A stretch of 64,000 nucleotides of DNA from Theodoxus fluviatilis (Eukaryota > Mollusca > Gastropoda > Cycloneritida > Neritidae), in NCBI GenBank assembly GCA_034096865.1, contig JAWQFJ010001790.1, positions 285,634-349,633 of the forward strand. The letters run 5' to 3'. The notes beneath the pieces are model-generated. The model saw nothing but the letters and a program-made list of their open reading frames with translations, was not told the DNA's origin and did not search any database. The position numbers and the translations under genes are program-made. Of the stretch, positions 14,341 through 28,019 are shown piece by piece. The first letter of the stretch is position 1. The number at the start of each line of letters is the position of its first letter.

Positions 14341-14387
<47 letters not shown>

Positions 14388-14398
14388 CACCACCTCTT
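12733..14398. repeat. 1.7 kb (TCC)n polypyrimidine tract
   Basis: Almost pure pyrimidine on the + strand for about 1.66 kb, with interspersed TCG, TTC, CCC and CTG variants. All long Ser/Pro/Leu or Glu/Arg frames here (up to 609 residues) are repeat translations. The right third changes to CTCCTCCCTGCTCCTCCTC-type longer units at 14160-14300. Confidence 0.97.
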
Positions 14399-14759
14399 TT
14401 CTCTCCTTTCTTAGTTTTAATGGAGATTTTTCATCGATAATTATTCAGTTGATATGTGTTTCTTCTCTCGTTTAACTATGAGCGGATACAATCTAGTCAA
14501 ATATCCATATGAAATAAGGAAGAGAAGGAAAACACGAGGGTAAGTTGTTAGGGATGTAAATATTAAAAAGGGTGGTCGTGATACTTTTATGACTTCTTCC
14601 AAAGTCCTGTAATCCAACTTCCTTTTTGAGTGAAACAGGAAGCAGCAAAACTCCGAGTTCCCGTACCCCATCAAAAGTCGTACAGGACGCCTTAGGCGGT
14701 GGCTAACTGCTGAACTGGATACAGACCGATCCTCCTCTGGGGTCAGATGTACAACCCTT

Positions 14760-15058
14760 GCTACGTTAGGCAATTACGCACGGCAGAGGCTGGTCAAGAA
14801 TGGCCAGATAGCATCACAAAAGGCAGTGGGCTGGCCAAGACCATCCTGCAAGGTACCGTACCAGGTGGGAGAAGGAGAGGCAGGCAGAGAAAGAGGTGGG
14901 AAGACAACATCAAAGAGTGGACAGACTTGACCTTTGCTGACTCACAGAGAGCCACAGAGGATAGATATTAATGGAGGAAGATTATCCGAATGTTATCAGT
15001 GATGCCTCAACAACCCATCTCAGGGTTAAGAGACTGAACAGAACTGAACTGATCACAA
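14760..15058 (+). mobile_element. 3' remnant of a LINE open frame
   Basis: The translation LAKTILQGTVPGGRRRGRQR then KRWEDNIKEWTDLTFADSQR, followed past stops by WRK-II and SVMPQQP, matches a C-terminal motif widespread in LINE ORF2 copies of molluscs and other invertebrates (KTILQGT..GGRRRGRQ...W.DNIKEW). Only the tail is present, with in-frame stops, and it abuts the TCC tract on its left. Confidence 0.7.
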
Positions 15059-15779
15059 AAGACCACTCTCAGAAGGCCTGGACTTAAACGAACGTCATCA
15101 CCAGTCGGTGCAGTCTTTCTGGCTGTGTATGTTTGGGACGCATCACGTGAGAAAAAGACAGTCTTGGTTTTTTTGTGGCGTTTTCTTCCACGACAGCACT
15201 GCCCTCGAGTGGGTCGAAGAAAAATGGTAATGGAGAGTTAGTAAAAACAGGTTGACATTTTTTCTTCCCTTGCTGTCACGAAACGACTGAAATATATGGT
15301 TGTCTGGAATGGTAGACAGTTCATTGCTTTATTCAGCTCCAAAGCTGATCGCCAGACGGGTTTATATGAGGTGAAAAACAAAGAAGACAGTCTGATAGGA
15401 CAGTCCCTTGGGCATTGTCGTTGAACCTTTAGTATTTAGCAGATGTTAGAATCGAAAAACGCTTTTATGTGACGTTGTAGTTATTGGCTTATGCTAGTCT
15501 TCTAGCGTGCACGTACATGTAGAGCCGAGTTGAATGCATAATGCCGATAGTTCTTCTTAAAACATTCATGCGGATTGAATTTTTTTAACTCGCACAACTT
15601 CATGCTGTTGTATTCGGTGCCGCAAAAAGCTGTGGAGTCGCTGGAAGAAGTAAAAGTTCGCTCTGTCCGATGATGTGGCATTTACGTTGAAAGTGTGTGG
15701 CATTATCTTTCGTTAATGGCATGGTGGAAGATAACCTCCTCCCCTGTATTCCAAACTGACGGGTTTTTCCTTCCTTCCT

Positions 15780-16031
<252 letters not shown>

Positions 16032-16999
16032 CCTTCTTAATCTTTTTTGTGTAGAAGCGCAGATGTAAGTGTAGTGACCAAGAAACTGGCTTCAACTCGC
16101 TCTGGCTTCTCTGTTCCATTTGGGTCGCTTCCTGTGTCCCCGTGGTTGCCACAGTGACAAGTGCTTCGGAGAGCTTCGACTGCATTGCCTGTGTAGTTTT
16201 AGGGCTCAGGTGCGATTCACCACTGTTGCCATTGACGACACCATCAGTTCTGACGCTCTGTAGGGCTTCATTCCTGCACTGGGAACGAGACCTGAGTTCG
16301 CCACTCACGAAGACTGAGGGAAGCAGGACGGTACAGGGATGTTGACATGGCTGCGATGGTGCGGCCATAAGAAGGAAGTTCCGTTGTTATTCCAGAATTG
16401 ATTTTGTGCCAGTGTCGAGCCGGCGTCAAGTGTTTCGTCTGAAAGCAGAATTGGTCTGCAGCCTCAAGAAAAGAACTATGGGGCGGGCCCTGCAGAAAGT
16501 GCGTTCAGCTCACTCGCCTTTCATGGAAGAAAGAGCCTTTAATCATCATGTGGGGACTTGCGTCAGCAGCAAGAAGTTGCTGCAATGTCTTCTTAGCGTT
16601 TTGTGTTCTGTTGAAAAGGGAGACTTTAAACAGATTTAAAATGGAAACTAACTGATGTCCTCTTACATTATACAGATTATTTAAAAGTACAGCTTTGAAA
16701 CAATTTTCTTTGAAGATTTTTCGAAAAAGCATGCAGAATGTTGAGATACTTTACCCACGCGACAAAGTAGTTGCTTGTCCTCGAATTTAATTTTTCTTTT
16801 GTAAATGCCATAGCAACAATTTGCCTGCGCGTAAACAACGTTTCGTAACATTACTGCGGTTTTGTTTTGTTTTGTTTCATTCTCAAACTTTTTTATCAAG
16901 GTGAACATCTCTCTTATCTGTTTCCTATTGTTTGTCTTGTGGTACAAAAACCAAAATTATGCAAACATCGATGTTATAGCATTTTGAAACAAAATTTTT

Positions 17000-17536
17000 A
17001 CCAAGCACCGCAAAATGAGTGATAAGTCGGGTTTTTTCTCCATATTTTGAGATTTTAGTATCAAATTAAAGCTCAGTAACAGAGCTTTGTATTGATACCA
17101 AAATCATTCTTCTACCTCTATTAAGAAGGAAGTTATGGCCATTTGCAGTAAGAGGGTAGTAACACGTGAATTCTGAGATAAACGACGTCAAAGTATAGGG
17201 ACAAAATACTCTTTATTTACCATAGTAACCATACGTTAATAAGCATGAAACTTGGCATACTGCAACTGAAGGCATCAAACTACCTCTGCAAAGCAACAAT
17301 CAACTTTTATCCGAAAAGTGCTGTAAATAATTCTTAACTGTACATAGCTATCTATGATATCTCAGAAATGCCTCATTCTAATTAGACTTTTTGCATCCTT
17401 TGTTTCGATGATCAATGTTAATAGACATCAATGGCGAAAACTCAAAATGCACCACATTGACCTATACCTCTATTTAAAAAAAGCTGCCCCTTCAGTTTTG
17501 TCCGCGCGACTTATCACTCATTTTGTGGCGCTGGGT
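17000..17536 (+). mobile_element. 0.54 kb MITE-like element with ~30 bp terminal inverted repeats
   Basis: The left arm CAAAATGAGTGATAAGTCG (17011-17029) is perfectly inverted at 17507-17525. The match extends outward with three single mismatches to ACC.AGC.CC at both edges, giving about 30 bp TIRs. The interior has no coding potential. I could not see a clear target duplication, so the exact ends may be a few bases off. Strand is arbitrary. Confidence 0.7.
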
Positions 17537-18733
17537 CCCACTTGACAAAGACCACTTCTGAACCAGGCTAATGCTTCTAAAGTTCGAAGGCTGAAAACGC
17601 ACTGCATCGCTTTCACGTGCAATGCATGATGGATCCTTTGCATCTTTGAGTGCAGCACGTGCACTTTTTGTATTGTGCAGCAGGTCGGTGAGTGCGCCAG
17701 ACCCCTGGCATCTTGGTTCCCTTGAGTGCCCCGACCCGACAGTGGCTGCCAGCCAGCTATCCGCTTTCTCTCCAGAGAGAAAGGAAAAGCTGGGCGCCCT
17801 TCATCGACCGCCCGTGCTTCTGTCCCTTGAAAGGGGAACTTCATAGAGCCTCGCCATGCGTGTCAACAAGGGTACAGACCCGATCAGATTCCCTCGCCCT
17901 CAACACGTCTCAATCTATGCGTAGATCAATTAAACCAACCGACCGCACGACTGGGTTTCTATTTTTACCCCGATTCGTAATTAATGAAGGAGTAGGTAAA
18001 TAAATCAATAGGCACGCGATTGAGGCGGGATTTGAGAGATCGATTGGCTCGACAATCTGTTGAAGATGTATCAGGCCTGCTGGGGACAGTCAATTCGTCA
18101 AGTGCGTGCAAATAGTGAAATAGAGAGGAATGGGGTGGGGATGGGGAAAGCGCATTAACTTCGACCTCGTTGGCCGGACCTCAATGTTACTCCAGGCTTC
18201 ACCTGATGTGTGGAAGTGGACAGAAGGAGGGAGGGAGGCAGACACCAATGGAAGACAAAGGAATATGTCTCTTGACCTCACTGCAGTGGTGTGTGATGTC
18301 TGCATGTGTGTGCCAGGTCTGGCTCCCTCTCGTGTTGTGTGCCGGGGCTCCATTCGGAAGGCATTGAGCCCGAAGGCGCGAAGAGTGGGCACCTCGAGTT
18401 CTCTCGTCTGAGAAGATGGCCCAACTAGGTCGCCTTGTCGGCCCTTCAAAGTCACTTTAGAGTGTCGAAGACGACCAGGAAAAAAAAAACGTTGGCGGAA
18501 AAGGTCGGGTCAAAAGTTGAAATGTGCAGTGAGTGGGGGCTGGGAATTGATCGTTTCCTGTCTTCCTGGCAGTGTCTTCCTTGGGTGAAGACCTGGGAGG
18601 GGAAATGTCAGACAACAGAACAAGCCTGCTCTGGCTCTCTCCTTACTCCCACATCTGTAGGCGTCTGTTCTTGGAGGTCGTATTCTTTCCCTTTTTAAGT
18701 TTTGCCCCCTTTTATCTTTTCTTTGCCCTTTTT

Positions 18734-19598
18734 GACTCACATGCGAAGCAAAAGTGAGTCTATGTACTGAGCCGTGTCGTCCGTCCGTCCGGGCGTCCGT
18801 CCGGGCGGGCGGGCGTCCGTCCGTAAAAAACTTAAACGTTGGATTTTTCTCGGAGACTATTAAGTCTATCAACACCAAATGTGGCATGATGGTGTATGAT
18901 GACAAGGCCTCAAAAAACATACATAGTGACTTGACCTTGCTTCAAGGTCAAGGTCACAAGAGCCATAAATGTGGTCTCAAAAACAGTCATTTTTCACATT
19001 TTCCCAATTTTCTCCCACGTTATTGAGAATGGCGACCTCAGCTACAAGTGGTATATAGGTCAAAGCAAGCCCTATCTATTGATACCAGTTTGGTTGACCT
19101 TGCTTCAAGGTCAAGGTCACAGGAGCTCTTCAAAGTTGGATCGTATACATATTTTGAAGTGACCTTGACCCTGAACTATGGCAGATAACTGTTTCAAACT
19201 TAATAATTATGTGGGGCACATGTTATACTTTCATCATGAGACACATTTGGTCACATATCATCAAGGTCAAGGTCACTTTGACCCTTATGAAATGTGACCA
19301 AAATGGGGTAGTGAACCACTAAAAGTGACTATATCTCATGGTAGAAAGTGCCAATAAGCACCATTGTGCTTCCTATGTCTTGAATTAAGAGCTTTGTGTT
19401 GCATGACCTTGGATGACCTTGACCTTGGGTCAAGGTCACATGTATTTTGGTAGGGAAAATGTGTAAAGCATTTCTTTGTGTATGATGTCATTGGTAGGTT
19501 TAGTTGTTTGACCTTGACCTTGAAGGTCACCTGAAGGTCAAGGTCATATAAAGGTCAATGTCAAGCATGTGAGTCGTATGGGCTTTGCCCTTCTTGTT
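18734..19598 (+). mobile_element. ~850 bp dispersed element with AGGTCA half-site arrays, copy 1
   Basis: It begins GACTCACATGCGAAGC, has an inner inverted GACTCAC/GTGAGTC hairpin, then a CCGT/GGGCGT CpG-rich stretch, and ends with GCATGTGAGTCGTATGGG...TTCTTGTT. GACTCACATGC at the start is inverted as GCATGTGAGTC near the end. By my count about 20 AGGTCA/TGACCT hexamers occur, mostly as AAGGTCAAGGTCAC. Copy 2 at 31316-32159 is collinear and highly similar. There is no protein I recognise, so it is non-autonomous if mobile. Confidence 0.85.
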
Positions 19599-20936
19599 TA
19601 ATGAAGAAAATGCCTCTTGTAATTAGAAAGACGACGCGCCTTTTTCCGCTTTGTTCAGGTTCTTTCTTTTCATCTGCTCTATCCGAAGAATGGAATTTAC
19701 GGGTCGGGTTGTGTGAGGGTTTTTTGTGTTCGGTCTCTTCCTGTTTGGAACGAGCTGTCACCGTGAAACTGCAACCCTAACGTTTCGCCGTTTCCTTGTC
19801 ACTGAATGCTTGAACATTGTGAGACTCTACTACGGGAGCTGAATGTTTTTGTTCTTCAGTGTTAACCTCAAAGAAAGTAATGGGTGTAGGGATGGACTTC
19901 GATTGTCCCGACAAAAATGCTGTCCACACATAACAACAATGCGGGAGCAGTATGGCACACTATGAACCCAAACAGACAACCTAATCATGGGGATTCACAG
20001 AAAGGTTTTTGTTTCTTCTGTTGACGGACTCAACCCGTGGTCCAAAGGGAGAGCCGGTGACGGGCAATGCGTCAGTGCACGTGCGGATCGATGCGCTGTC
20101 AATAGTGCTGCAGTGGGACTTGGTTGGAAAGCTCTGATTCCCAGCCTGCCTGCTGGGGGCTTGCCAGCCTCGGGGGTGTGCAGAGCAGAGATTTAGGTCC
20201 AGGTTGGCCCTTTTGTCCTGGGTGCTGCTGCTGTCATGCCAACTTATCCGGCCTCACCTAACTTCTGCGTGGCCGCTCACCCGTGACGAACGTTCTGCAC
20301 CTCTCTACACAGTTTTGCAAAACAGCCAGCCACCCCAGATGTCGACCAACCATGACTGGACCCGGTCTGGCTTTGTTGCAGATGATGCTGTCGGGTTTGT
20401 TGCCAAGGGAACTGCTTGCGTCATCACGAGACCCTGTCAGCCTCCCTCAGGTAGCAACCCAGCCGTGTCAGAGTGTTGTTCTAATGGGGCGTAGTCCCGA
20501 TGGAAGAATCGATTCCTCTAAGCCTGCAGCTTGGCTCCCTGATTGCACAATACTCTGAGTCTTTCCTCTCCTGAGCTCAAGGGACCTGAGGCCCTCTGAC
20601 CTCGGGTGACCGTGAGGTATGTGATTTCTTTGTAGTACGGGTTTCCTCAGGAGATAAAAGTTGGCTTGGGTAGAAGTGTGAAGAAAGCGAGGTGTTTCAT
20701 ACAATGCCTACTCACATCGTCTCAGATGGCGTTCGTGAATATTGCTGGCAATGACAGCCATGACACACAAATGAAGTAGTGCTGCCAGTGCAGTTCACTC
20801 ATTGTCGCTCGTTGAAATGCATCCTGCACGCTGCCCTTGCAATGTTCGCCCGTCTCTCCCTATGTCTCTGCTTAGTTTCTGTCTCATTCTCTTTTTATCT
20901 GTCTGTGTGTGTCTGTGTGTATTTGCATGTATGTGT

Positions 20937-21212
<276 letters not shown>

Positions 21213-21483
21213 TCGTGTTAGTGTGTGTGTGCGCGCGCGCGCATGCGTGCGAGCGCAATGATTTTTTTTAATGGGATTGCGACGTGAATGAGCGTCAAAG
21301 CAAGCATGCCTTGTATTGATTTCTGGTGGCAGGGCTGCCGATGCTGTGGGCTCCCTCGCCACTACATGCATGGCAGCCCCGTGCACTTGCTCTGCCTCAA
21401 TTTGTGCACGTGCTGTCCGTGAATTCTCTCCGTGTGCATTGCGTGCAGCATGGATATGAATGCACGCGCTGCAATGGCTGCAT

Positions 21484-21564
21484 CTCTCTCTGTGTCACTG
21501 TCTGTCTCTGACTGTCACTGTTTCTCACTGTCTCTGTTTGTCTCTCTGTGTCTCTCTGTGTCTC

Positions 21565-21628
<64 letters not shown>

Positions 21629-21769
21629 CCTGTGTCTGTGTGTGTGTGTCTGTCTCTGTATCTCTGTCTCTCTCTCTCTGTCTCTGTCTCTCTCTCTCGC
21701 TCTCTCTGTCTCTCGCTCTCTCTCTCGCTCTCTCTGTCTCTCTCTCTCTCTCGCTCTCTCTCTCTCTCG

Positions 21770-21835
<66 letters not shown>
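21484..21835. repeat. (CT)n-rich microsatellite complex
   Basis: CT with GTCT, GTGT and CGCT interruptions. The final 60 bp is pure CT. Confidence 0.95.
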
Positions 21836-21836
<1 letters not shown>

Positions 21837-24775
21837 CTTTAATCCAGGACACCACTTTCGCGTATCTGCTTTCGTTGACATAAATAGCCGTAAGACGTTT
21901 GGTGGAGAAAGTACCTATAGAGAGCTTATCAGACATGTTGAAAGAGAAGAAAGCTATGCTATATTTGCACACTGTAAGAGCCCATCGTGTCCACTGAGCC
22001 TGTATGCCACAGACATGAGAGAGAGAGAGGTATAGACGAACAGATTGATAACAGCTGGATGTGCAGACAACCGTATGGACAGAGGTCACAACGCCAGACA
22101 GTAAGTTAGAGGCTGTGACAGGGAAAAAAAGACTCAGAGATAAGGGAGAAATGTTTCATATATCCCTAGTATAATTTATTGTGCCAAACTGTCCTGCTTA
22201 CTTGAATAGGGGAACAATGACTACTCTGCATTATATTTTACCTCCCTCTGAATTTTGCTGAATTACCGAAACAAATGGATGGATTATCAGGTCAACACAT
22301 ATTGGCAGAGTTGAGGAGAGAAAGGAAAGGAGACCCAAGTGGATTCCCATAGGACTTTATCCTGCTCGGGCGCCAACACGTCTGGCCTCACAGATCTGCA
22401 CAGCACAGCCAGCCAGACGTCCCTGGCTGTCATTGCCTGCTGGTTTTGATGAATGGTCTCAGCTACTTATCTTACAGGACTAGCCATGTTGGCAAGTTTG
22501 TACTAAAGTGTTTCCTCGAGCAAACACTTTGCACATGGAAAACTGGAGTCAGGATGTTTTTGGAATAAGAAAATATTAGAAGAAAAAGAATATTAAGTAG
22601 GGGGAAAACTCCTATGAATAATGAAATAAAATGAGAAGAACTGCAAAAAAAAATGACCATGCAACGCCAAGAGATTATTTTGTCCTTTGTTTCACACGTA
22701 GACACAATGAAAGAGAATGGGTTTATTGACTGACACGAGGAGAGGCATTTTGCGTCGCATGTAGAGTTGAAAGAAGAGAGTGCTGCTCGAATTGATTTAT
22801 TCTACAGCGAGAATTCTAGCAAAGTGTTTCATATGACGAATGTCTCGGGAGAATGCAGTATTGAGAGGAAGGACTCAAAATGATTTTACTGTTGAAGGAT
22901 TGCTGTAATTTCGTCCCCAAGAGGTCTTCATCGTGGCCGTGTTTACGCCTGCCATGTTGAATGTGTTTTTATATATTTAAAATATATTAATTTACCTCGT
23001 TTGATGTGCTCAGATAACGGATGCACTGTAATCTGCGTATTCACATCAATACTGTTATTGTCTTGTGCCTTTTGAATTAATCAGTGATATCGTTTTTCTC
23101 TGTCTTGATGCCATATTTGAGGATTTTTTTCTACCTCGTTTTGAAATTTGCCTTCGTATTCTATTAATGTTTTGTTCTTTACCGAGATGCAGGCAAACAG
23201 GAATTCAGAAGCTGTCACGTGTTGTTTGTGAATCAGAGGATGATACAAGCCAGTCGGTCAACTTGACCATTTGATTCATTTTCATTCGATTTCCTCGGGG
23301 AGTGCCGACTATAAATACACGTTGCTCGTCTGGCGAGGAGTCGCTTTTGGATGGAAAAACTGCGGATGAGTAACAACGCTGGGGATGGCGTTTCCTGCAA
23401 AATCAAAAATGTTGGAGTCAGTCGTCAACCTTTCCCCGTCTGTAATGGAAAATCCCGGCCATTTGTAGATTGGGTTGCCCCAGACAGGGCGAACGGGCCA
23501 CAAGTGATGGGATTCTATTTGCAGTAACTTATCCCTCCCTGTCGTGTCCTCGCTTCATGGCGTATCGAGGGTGTGAGCCCTGACCCCGAGTGCTCCCGAC
23601 ATGGAGGGTCCCGTTGTCAGCGTGGAGAGATGCATCTATTCTGAAAGATGTTCCAGGGCTAGTCTGGACACGGTGCTTCGCTGAGTTCATCTCAGTCACT
23701 CCCTGGTGATATTGCAGTTGCCTTGTTGACCCATACATGCAGCAATTAGGAATCCCATCTCGAGTCTGTGCGGACATTCACGACTGAAAAGCGCTGACGC
23801 GCCATAGTAAATACTGGCATCCTCCCCCTTTCCGCGAACACTGCCAGCCAAGGGCCGGGTTACAATGCGGAGAAAATGGAGTCGACTACTCGGCCCATGC
23901 GTGGTTTTTCTTGTCCTGCACGCGTCCACCATTGTCTGCTCGCGCGGAGGACAAGGAAGACCTCGTGCTGGGGCGCCCCATGAATTTGTATGGCGATTCC
24001 GGCTCAGAGGACTGAGCAAAGCTCTTTAATTGGGGGATGAGATCACCGAGAGCGGAGAGGCATGGGTTCCTACAGGAGAGGCGTCTTAGCAGGGGCCGAG
24101 TGCATCAGCATACAGATTGCTCCACTGGCAGCACGCGCCAGGACAGGCAGTGTTGGCACGTCGATGGTGCCAGCCTGCCTGCGATGACTCAGGCCCCTAA
24201 CAGGGGCTGCCTCCAGGGGCTCCAAGATCCGTGCCGAGCTGCTACGCTGGACGCAAAGGGAGATGATCCTTGCCGATGCATTAATTTTCTCGCTTCACTA
24301 ATGGGACGACGGCTGTGGCGCATATATTGCCGCTTGAGCTATGCCCACCCCTTGCATGGAAAATTACCTGTCACTAGCCTGTCTTTCCTGTTGCTTTTAC
24401 AAACGAAACATTGGTAAACTGCATTCCGATCGGGTCATTCCAATTATTCATTTGATAACAACTTGGTATATTTTTATTTTGATCATAGCCTATAAAATGT
24501 GCAATCCCTCTTCTCCAATTAATGGTCAGTTGAACACAAGAAGTGATATGGCCTCATACTAAATTTTCATGGAAAAAAAAAACCACATCATCCTGGCTGC
24601 ATTTCGTTTGGCTCTGGGGCACGGCGCCCTTCAGAAAGCCTCAGCTTGCATGCTGTTCTCTCATTGGCTGTTGCCCAGCTCTGTCCCCCAAGACCCTCTG
24701 ACCCCTAGGGGCCACTGCTGCTGGCCGCTCAGTGTGACCCCGAGTCCTGGAACGCCTTCTCCTCCGCAGTGCTGG

Positions 24776-24818
<43 letters not shown>

Positions 24819-24823
24819 ACGCG

Positions 24824-24856
<33 letters not shown>

Positions 24857-24896
24857 GAACGCGCGCGCGCGCGCACACACACACAAACACACACAC
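24776..24896. repeat. alternating (GC)n and (AC)n blocks
   Basis: Blocks of GCGCGCGC and ACACACAC alternate, each joined by CGAACGCG. This is alternating purine-pyrimidine sequence over about 120 bp. Confidence 0.9.
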
Positions 24897-25555
24897 ACTC
24901 CCCACGCCAGAGCGAGAGCCTCAGGCAGGCTTGGGGGACGGGGCTGGTTCCATGCCTGTTCTTTGATGTAGGCACTAGTCTTTATGGCAGGATCTCGCCC
25001 TCCTTCCCAAGTGTCCCTTACTTCAAAGTAGCTCACTGCGCCCTCCTGGATGACTTGACCTCCAGCATTGCCGCTTGGCCGAGGGCAAGACAAGGAGGAG
25101 GCTGGTTTCTCTGCCACGTCGTTAATTGGGTTTGTTAACTCGTTGTCAGAGATGAGTCACTGATATCAAACACTCGTGATGCAAAGGGTGTTTCTGACTG
25201 ACCCGCCCGATGTTTTTGAAATTGCTATTGAAGTGAAGCAGCCTCAGCTCGAGCAATGCGTGGTCACGCATGTGTTCATGTGAGGACGTGCTTTTTTTCT
25301 ATGACAGTTTTGAACTGTTGTTTTGAACAGGAAAGTAATGAAAACTTACCGAGAGAGATGTTCAAGGATTTCAAGATACGTCATGATACCACACTGCAGG
25401 CGCCACAAGCTCCTGGCCAAATACCCTTTCTTCTCCTTCTGTTCACTGCTGTCACGTTGTCAGCTCTTGCTCGTGTGCTTTGCAATCCTTAAGTTTCGTG
25501 TGACAGATACACTGCATTGACGGCCTACAGGTAGAGTTACTTGTTTGTGGGGATG

Positions 25556-25612
25556 GGGGGGGGGAGGGGGGGGTTGTTTTTTGGAGGGCGGGGGGGGGGG
25601 GGGGGGGGGGGG
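25556..25612. repeat. poly-G tract with interruptions
   Basis: Several long G runs, including one of about 20, between T-rich interruptions. Confidence 0.9.
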
Positions 25613-27913
25613 TTGTGAAGAAAAATTCCTCAGTGATTACGATCTAAGAGAATTTTTTCCCCATGAAAAATGAAAATTACCTTCAAATACATTTTAAGTT
25701 TTCAAAATGTTATATCGTCAGAAGAATTTACGCAATTTTTCTTACTGTTTAACGTATGCTCTTTGATTTGATTACCTTTCCCCTGTTGTCTCCACAGTCG
25801 TTGCTAAATTGACATCTGCAGAATAACTGTCGTCGGAAAGACGTTTTGCTGCTCTGGGCCTTGCTCACTTGACGACTCTCAGAGGGCGGCGCGTTAGTGT
25901 CCCATTGCGCGTTAACCAGAGGGTGAAACCTTTTTCCTTAGGAAGGGACGGGACGTGATGACAAGCAATCAGTGTGAAGCTGGCAGTGAATTTCTTTCAG
26001 CTCGAAAACCCTTGATTGGCTTGTTATTAGAAGGAAATGAAGACGAAAAAAAGTTTACACAGAGCTTCGCTTTTTCTTGGGTAATTTTTAGTCGGGGTTT
26101 TCTCGTGAATCATCACGATATTGTCAGAATATTTTCTTCCTCCAGAGTATGCCTTGTTGGTAAGATTTAACGTCAAAAGTAATATTGCACTTGATACTTT
26201 GTAATGCAATTCTTTCTGCCCTTTTCCATCAATTACGTGTAACTACTTTTAGGCGTCGCACTTAAAGTGCGAATAGTTTTCCAGCTGAGACGTTTCGGAG
26301 AAGAACATTTCGATCTGTTGCGACATGGGGGCTTGAGTGTCAGAGCGCAGGGACTGGCGTCGTTGTTGAGCACACTCTTGGACCACGATAATGCCCGCAA
26401 CCTACTCAAAACCCCGAGTCGCCTCGTCAATCTCCCTTTGTCATTTCCCCCTCCCCGGGCCCTCTACCTCCTCCCCCACCCCTATTCTCTCTCCCTTAAC
26501 GACGATGCGGGTTTGGCCCAAGGGTTCGTGCAAGCAATCAGGTGAATGGATTACCCGTCAGTCGCTGCAGCTCCACGTGGCATGCTCTGTGACCAGCCTC
26601 TCAGGGGTCTTCTCCTCCATGGCGTGCTCGCTTTGGCGTCCGCTTTGTGCCAGCCTTGGCAGTGAGACCACTGCTTTAGTCCATGAGTCTTTGGCCCTAG
26701 TCGCCATGGAAACCTACGACCATCCCGTCTTTGACGCCCACTCTTTGGCCCATTGTCTTCTGGCTGGCCTCCTTGCACCATTGCCAGCTGACGAACAAGA
26801 AGACTCTTGCAGTGGTCAGCATTGGCTGCAATATCTGCTGTTCCAGAATGCGTTGGCCGCTGACGTCCTTGAGTGAGTGACCAGGGGTCAACAGGCGTTA
26901 CGTCACTAGCCCAATCGTTTCCATCGTCTCGCTGATTGGGCCCATTGTGGGAAAATGGACAGAGGGCCGATGGGCTGCCTGGATATAGTTCCACGCCGTC
27001 AGGCCATGCGATACAATAGACGCGAATTTGCTGCCGTGACTGGAGTGAATTTACAGTCGTTACTTGGGTAAACGAGGGCAAATGAAGGGTATTCACTCTG
27101 GCGGTCCCAGCGAAGGTGATTCGTCATGGACGCTCGAAGCTTTTCCGTTGTTTGCCCCGCTCAGTGTCAGATGAAATTATTTTCTTTTCGCGCTGAAGCA
27201 ACACAGACCGCTCTGCTTGAAATGTCCGCGATGCGGAGTGAAAACTTCTTTGCTTGGTTATTCCGGAGAACGAAGCAAAATCGAATGTTGCCAGCGAGCG
27301 TTGATGAATTACCGACGTCGTTTCACAAACTGGCCAAATTAAATTTTTACTTGTTTGTCGGCATACATGATTGATTATTTTCTTTTTCGAGGGTTGTTAA
27401 CCGTTTGATTCGATGTTCTCTCCATGTGAAAGATCGGAAAAAAGTATCATGTGCTGATTATAGAAGAAATTCTTATCGGCTGAGTGCTTTTCCAAATATT
27501 AGTCAGGTTCTGTTCGGTTTAAAGTGGGATTTTGCACCTCAGTGTCTGCGCTGCGGTCAAAGGGACATAACTCCACGCATTTCACCTCCATCACTCGATT
27601 ATTTCAATCTTTTCTCGAAACGAATGGGGGAAAAGTTTTAGGGATCATTTTTCTTTGAAAGTTTCTCATGTACTCGTCCTATTTGTTTAAAAAGCTATAG
27701 GTTATTAAAACATTGGACATATTAAGAAATTTAATTATTTCAAGGAGGGAGGGAGGGGGAGATTGATGAAGAGATGTTTGTTTACTTGTTGAAAGCTATA
27801 GAGACACCCCTTGCACAACGTTCACTTGTAGGAGACGCGACAGAGAATCGTGCCTTGTTTCTTCAAATCATAACTCAAAGCAGCTGCCGCAACTTATATT
27901 TATACCATTAGGA

Positions 27914-27935
27914 GTGTGTGTGTGTGTGTGTGTCT

Positions 27936-28018
<83 letters not shown>
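27914..28018. repeat. (GT)n microsatellite
   Basis: About 50 GT units with two GTCT interruptions. Confidence 0.95.

Positions 28019-28019
<1 letters not shown>

Noticed and set aside
12646..14475. Long open frames up to 609 residues (poly Ser/Pro/Leu on +, poly Glu/Arg on -)
   Set aside because: Translations of the TCC tract. They exist in several frames at once with no non-repeat domain.
19336..19530. 64-residue frame conserved in both AGGTCA elements (also 31897-32091)
   Set aside because: Shared because the elements are copies. The sequence is a reading of the TGACCTTGACC motif and is not a known protein.
26391..26876. 161-residue frame on +, with DAHS that recalls the CCP HAHS motif
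   Set aside because: The surrounding residues do not match CCP6 (no IDIHAHS context, no downstream MYGN), and an equally long frame runs antisense.
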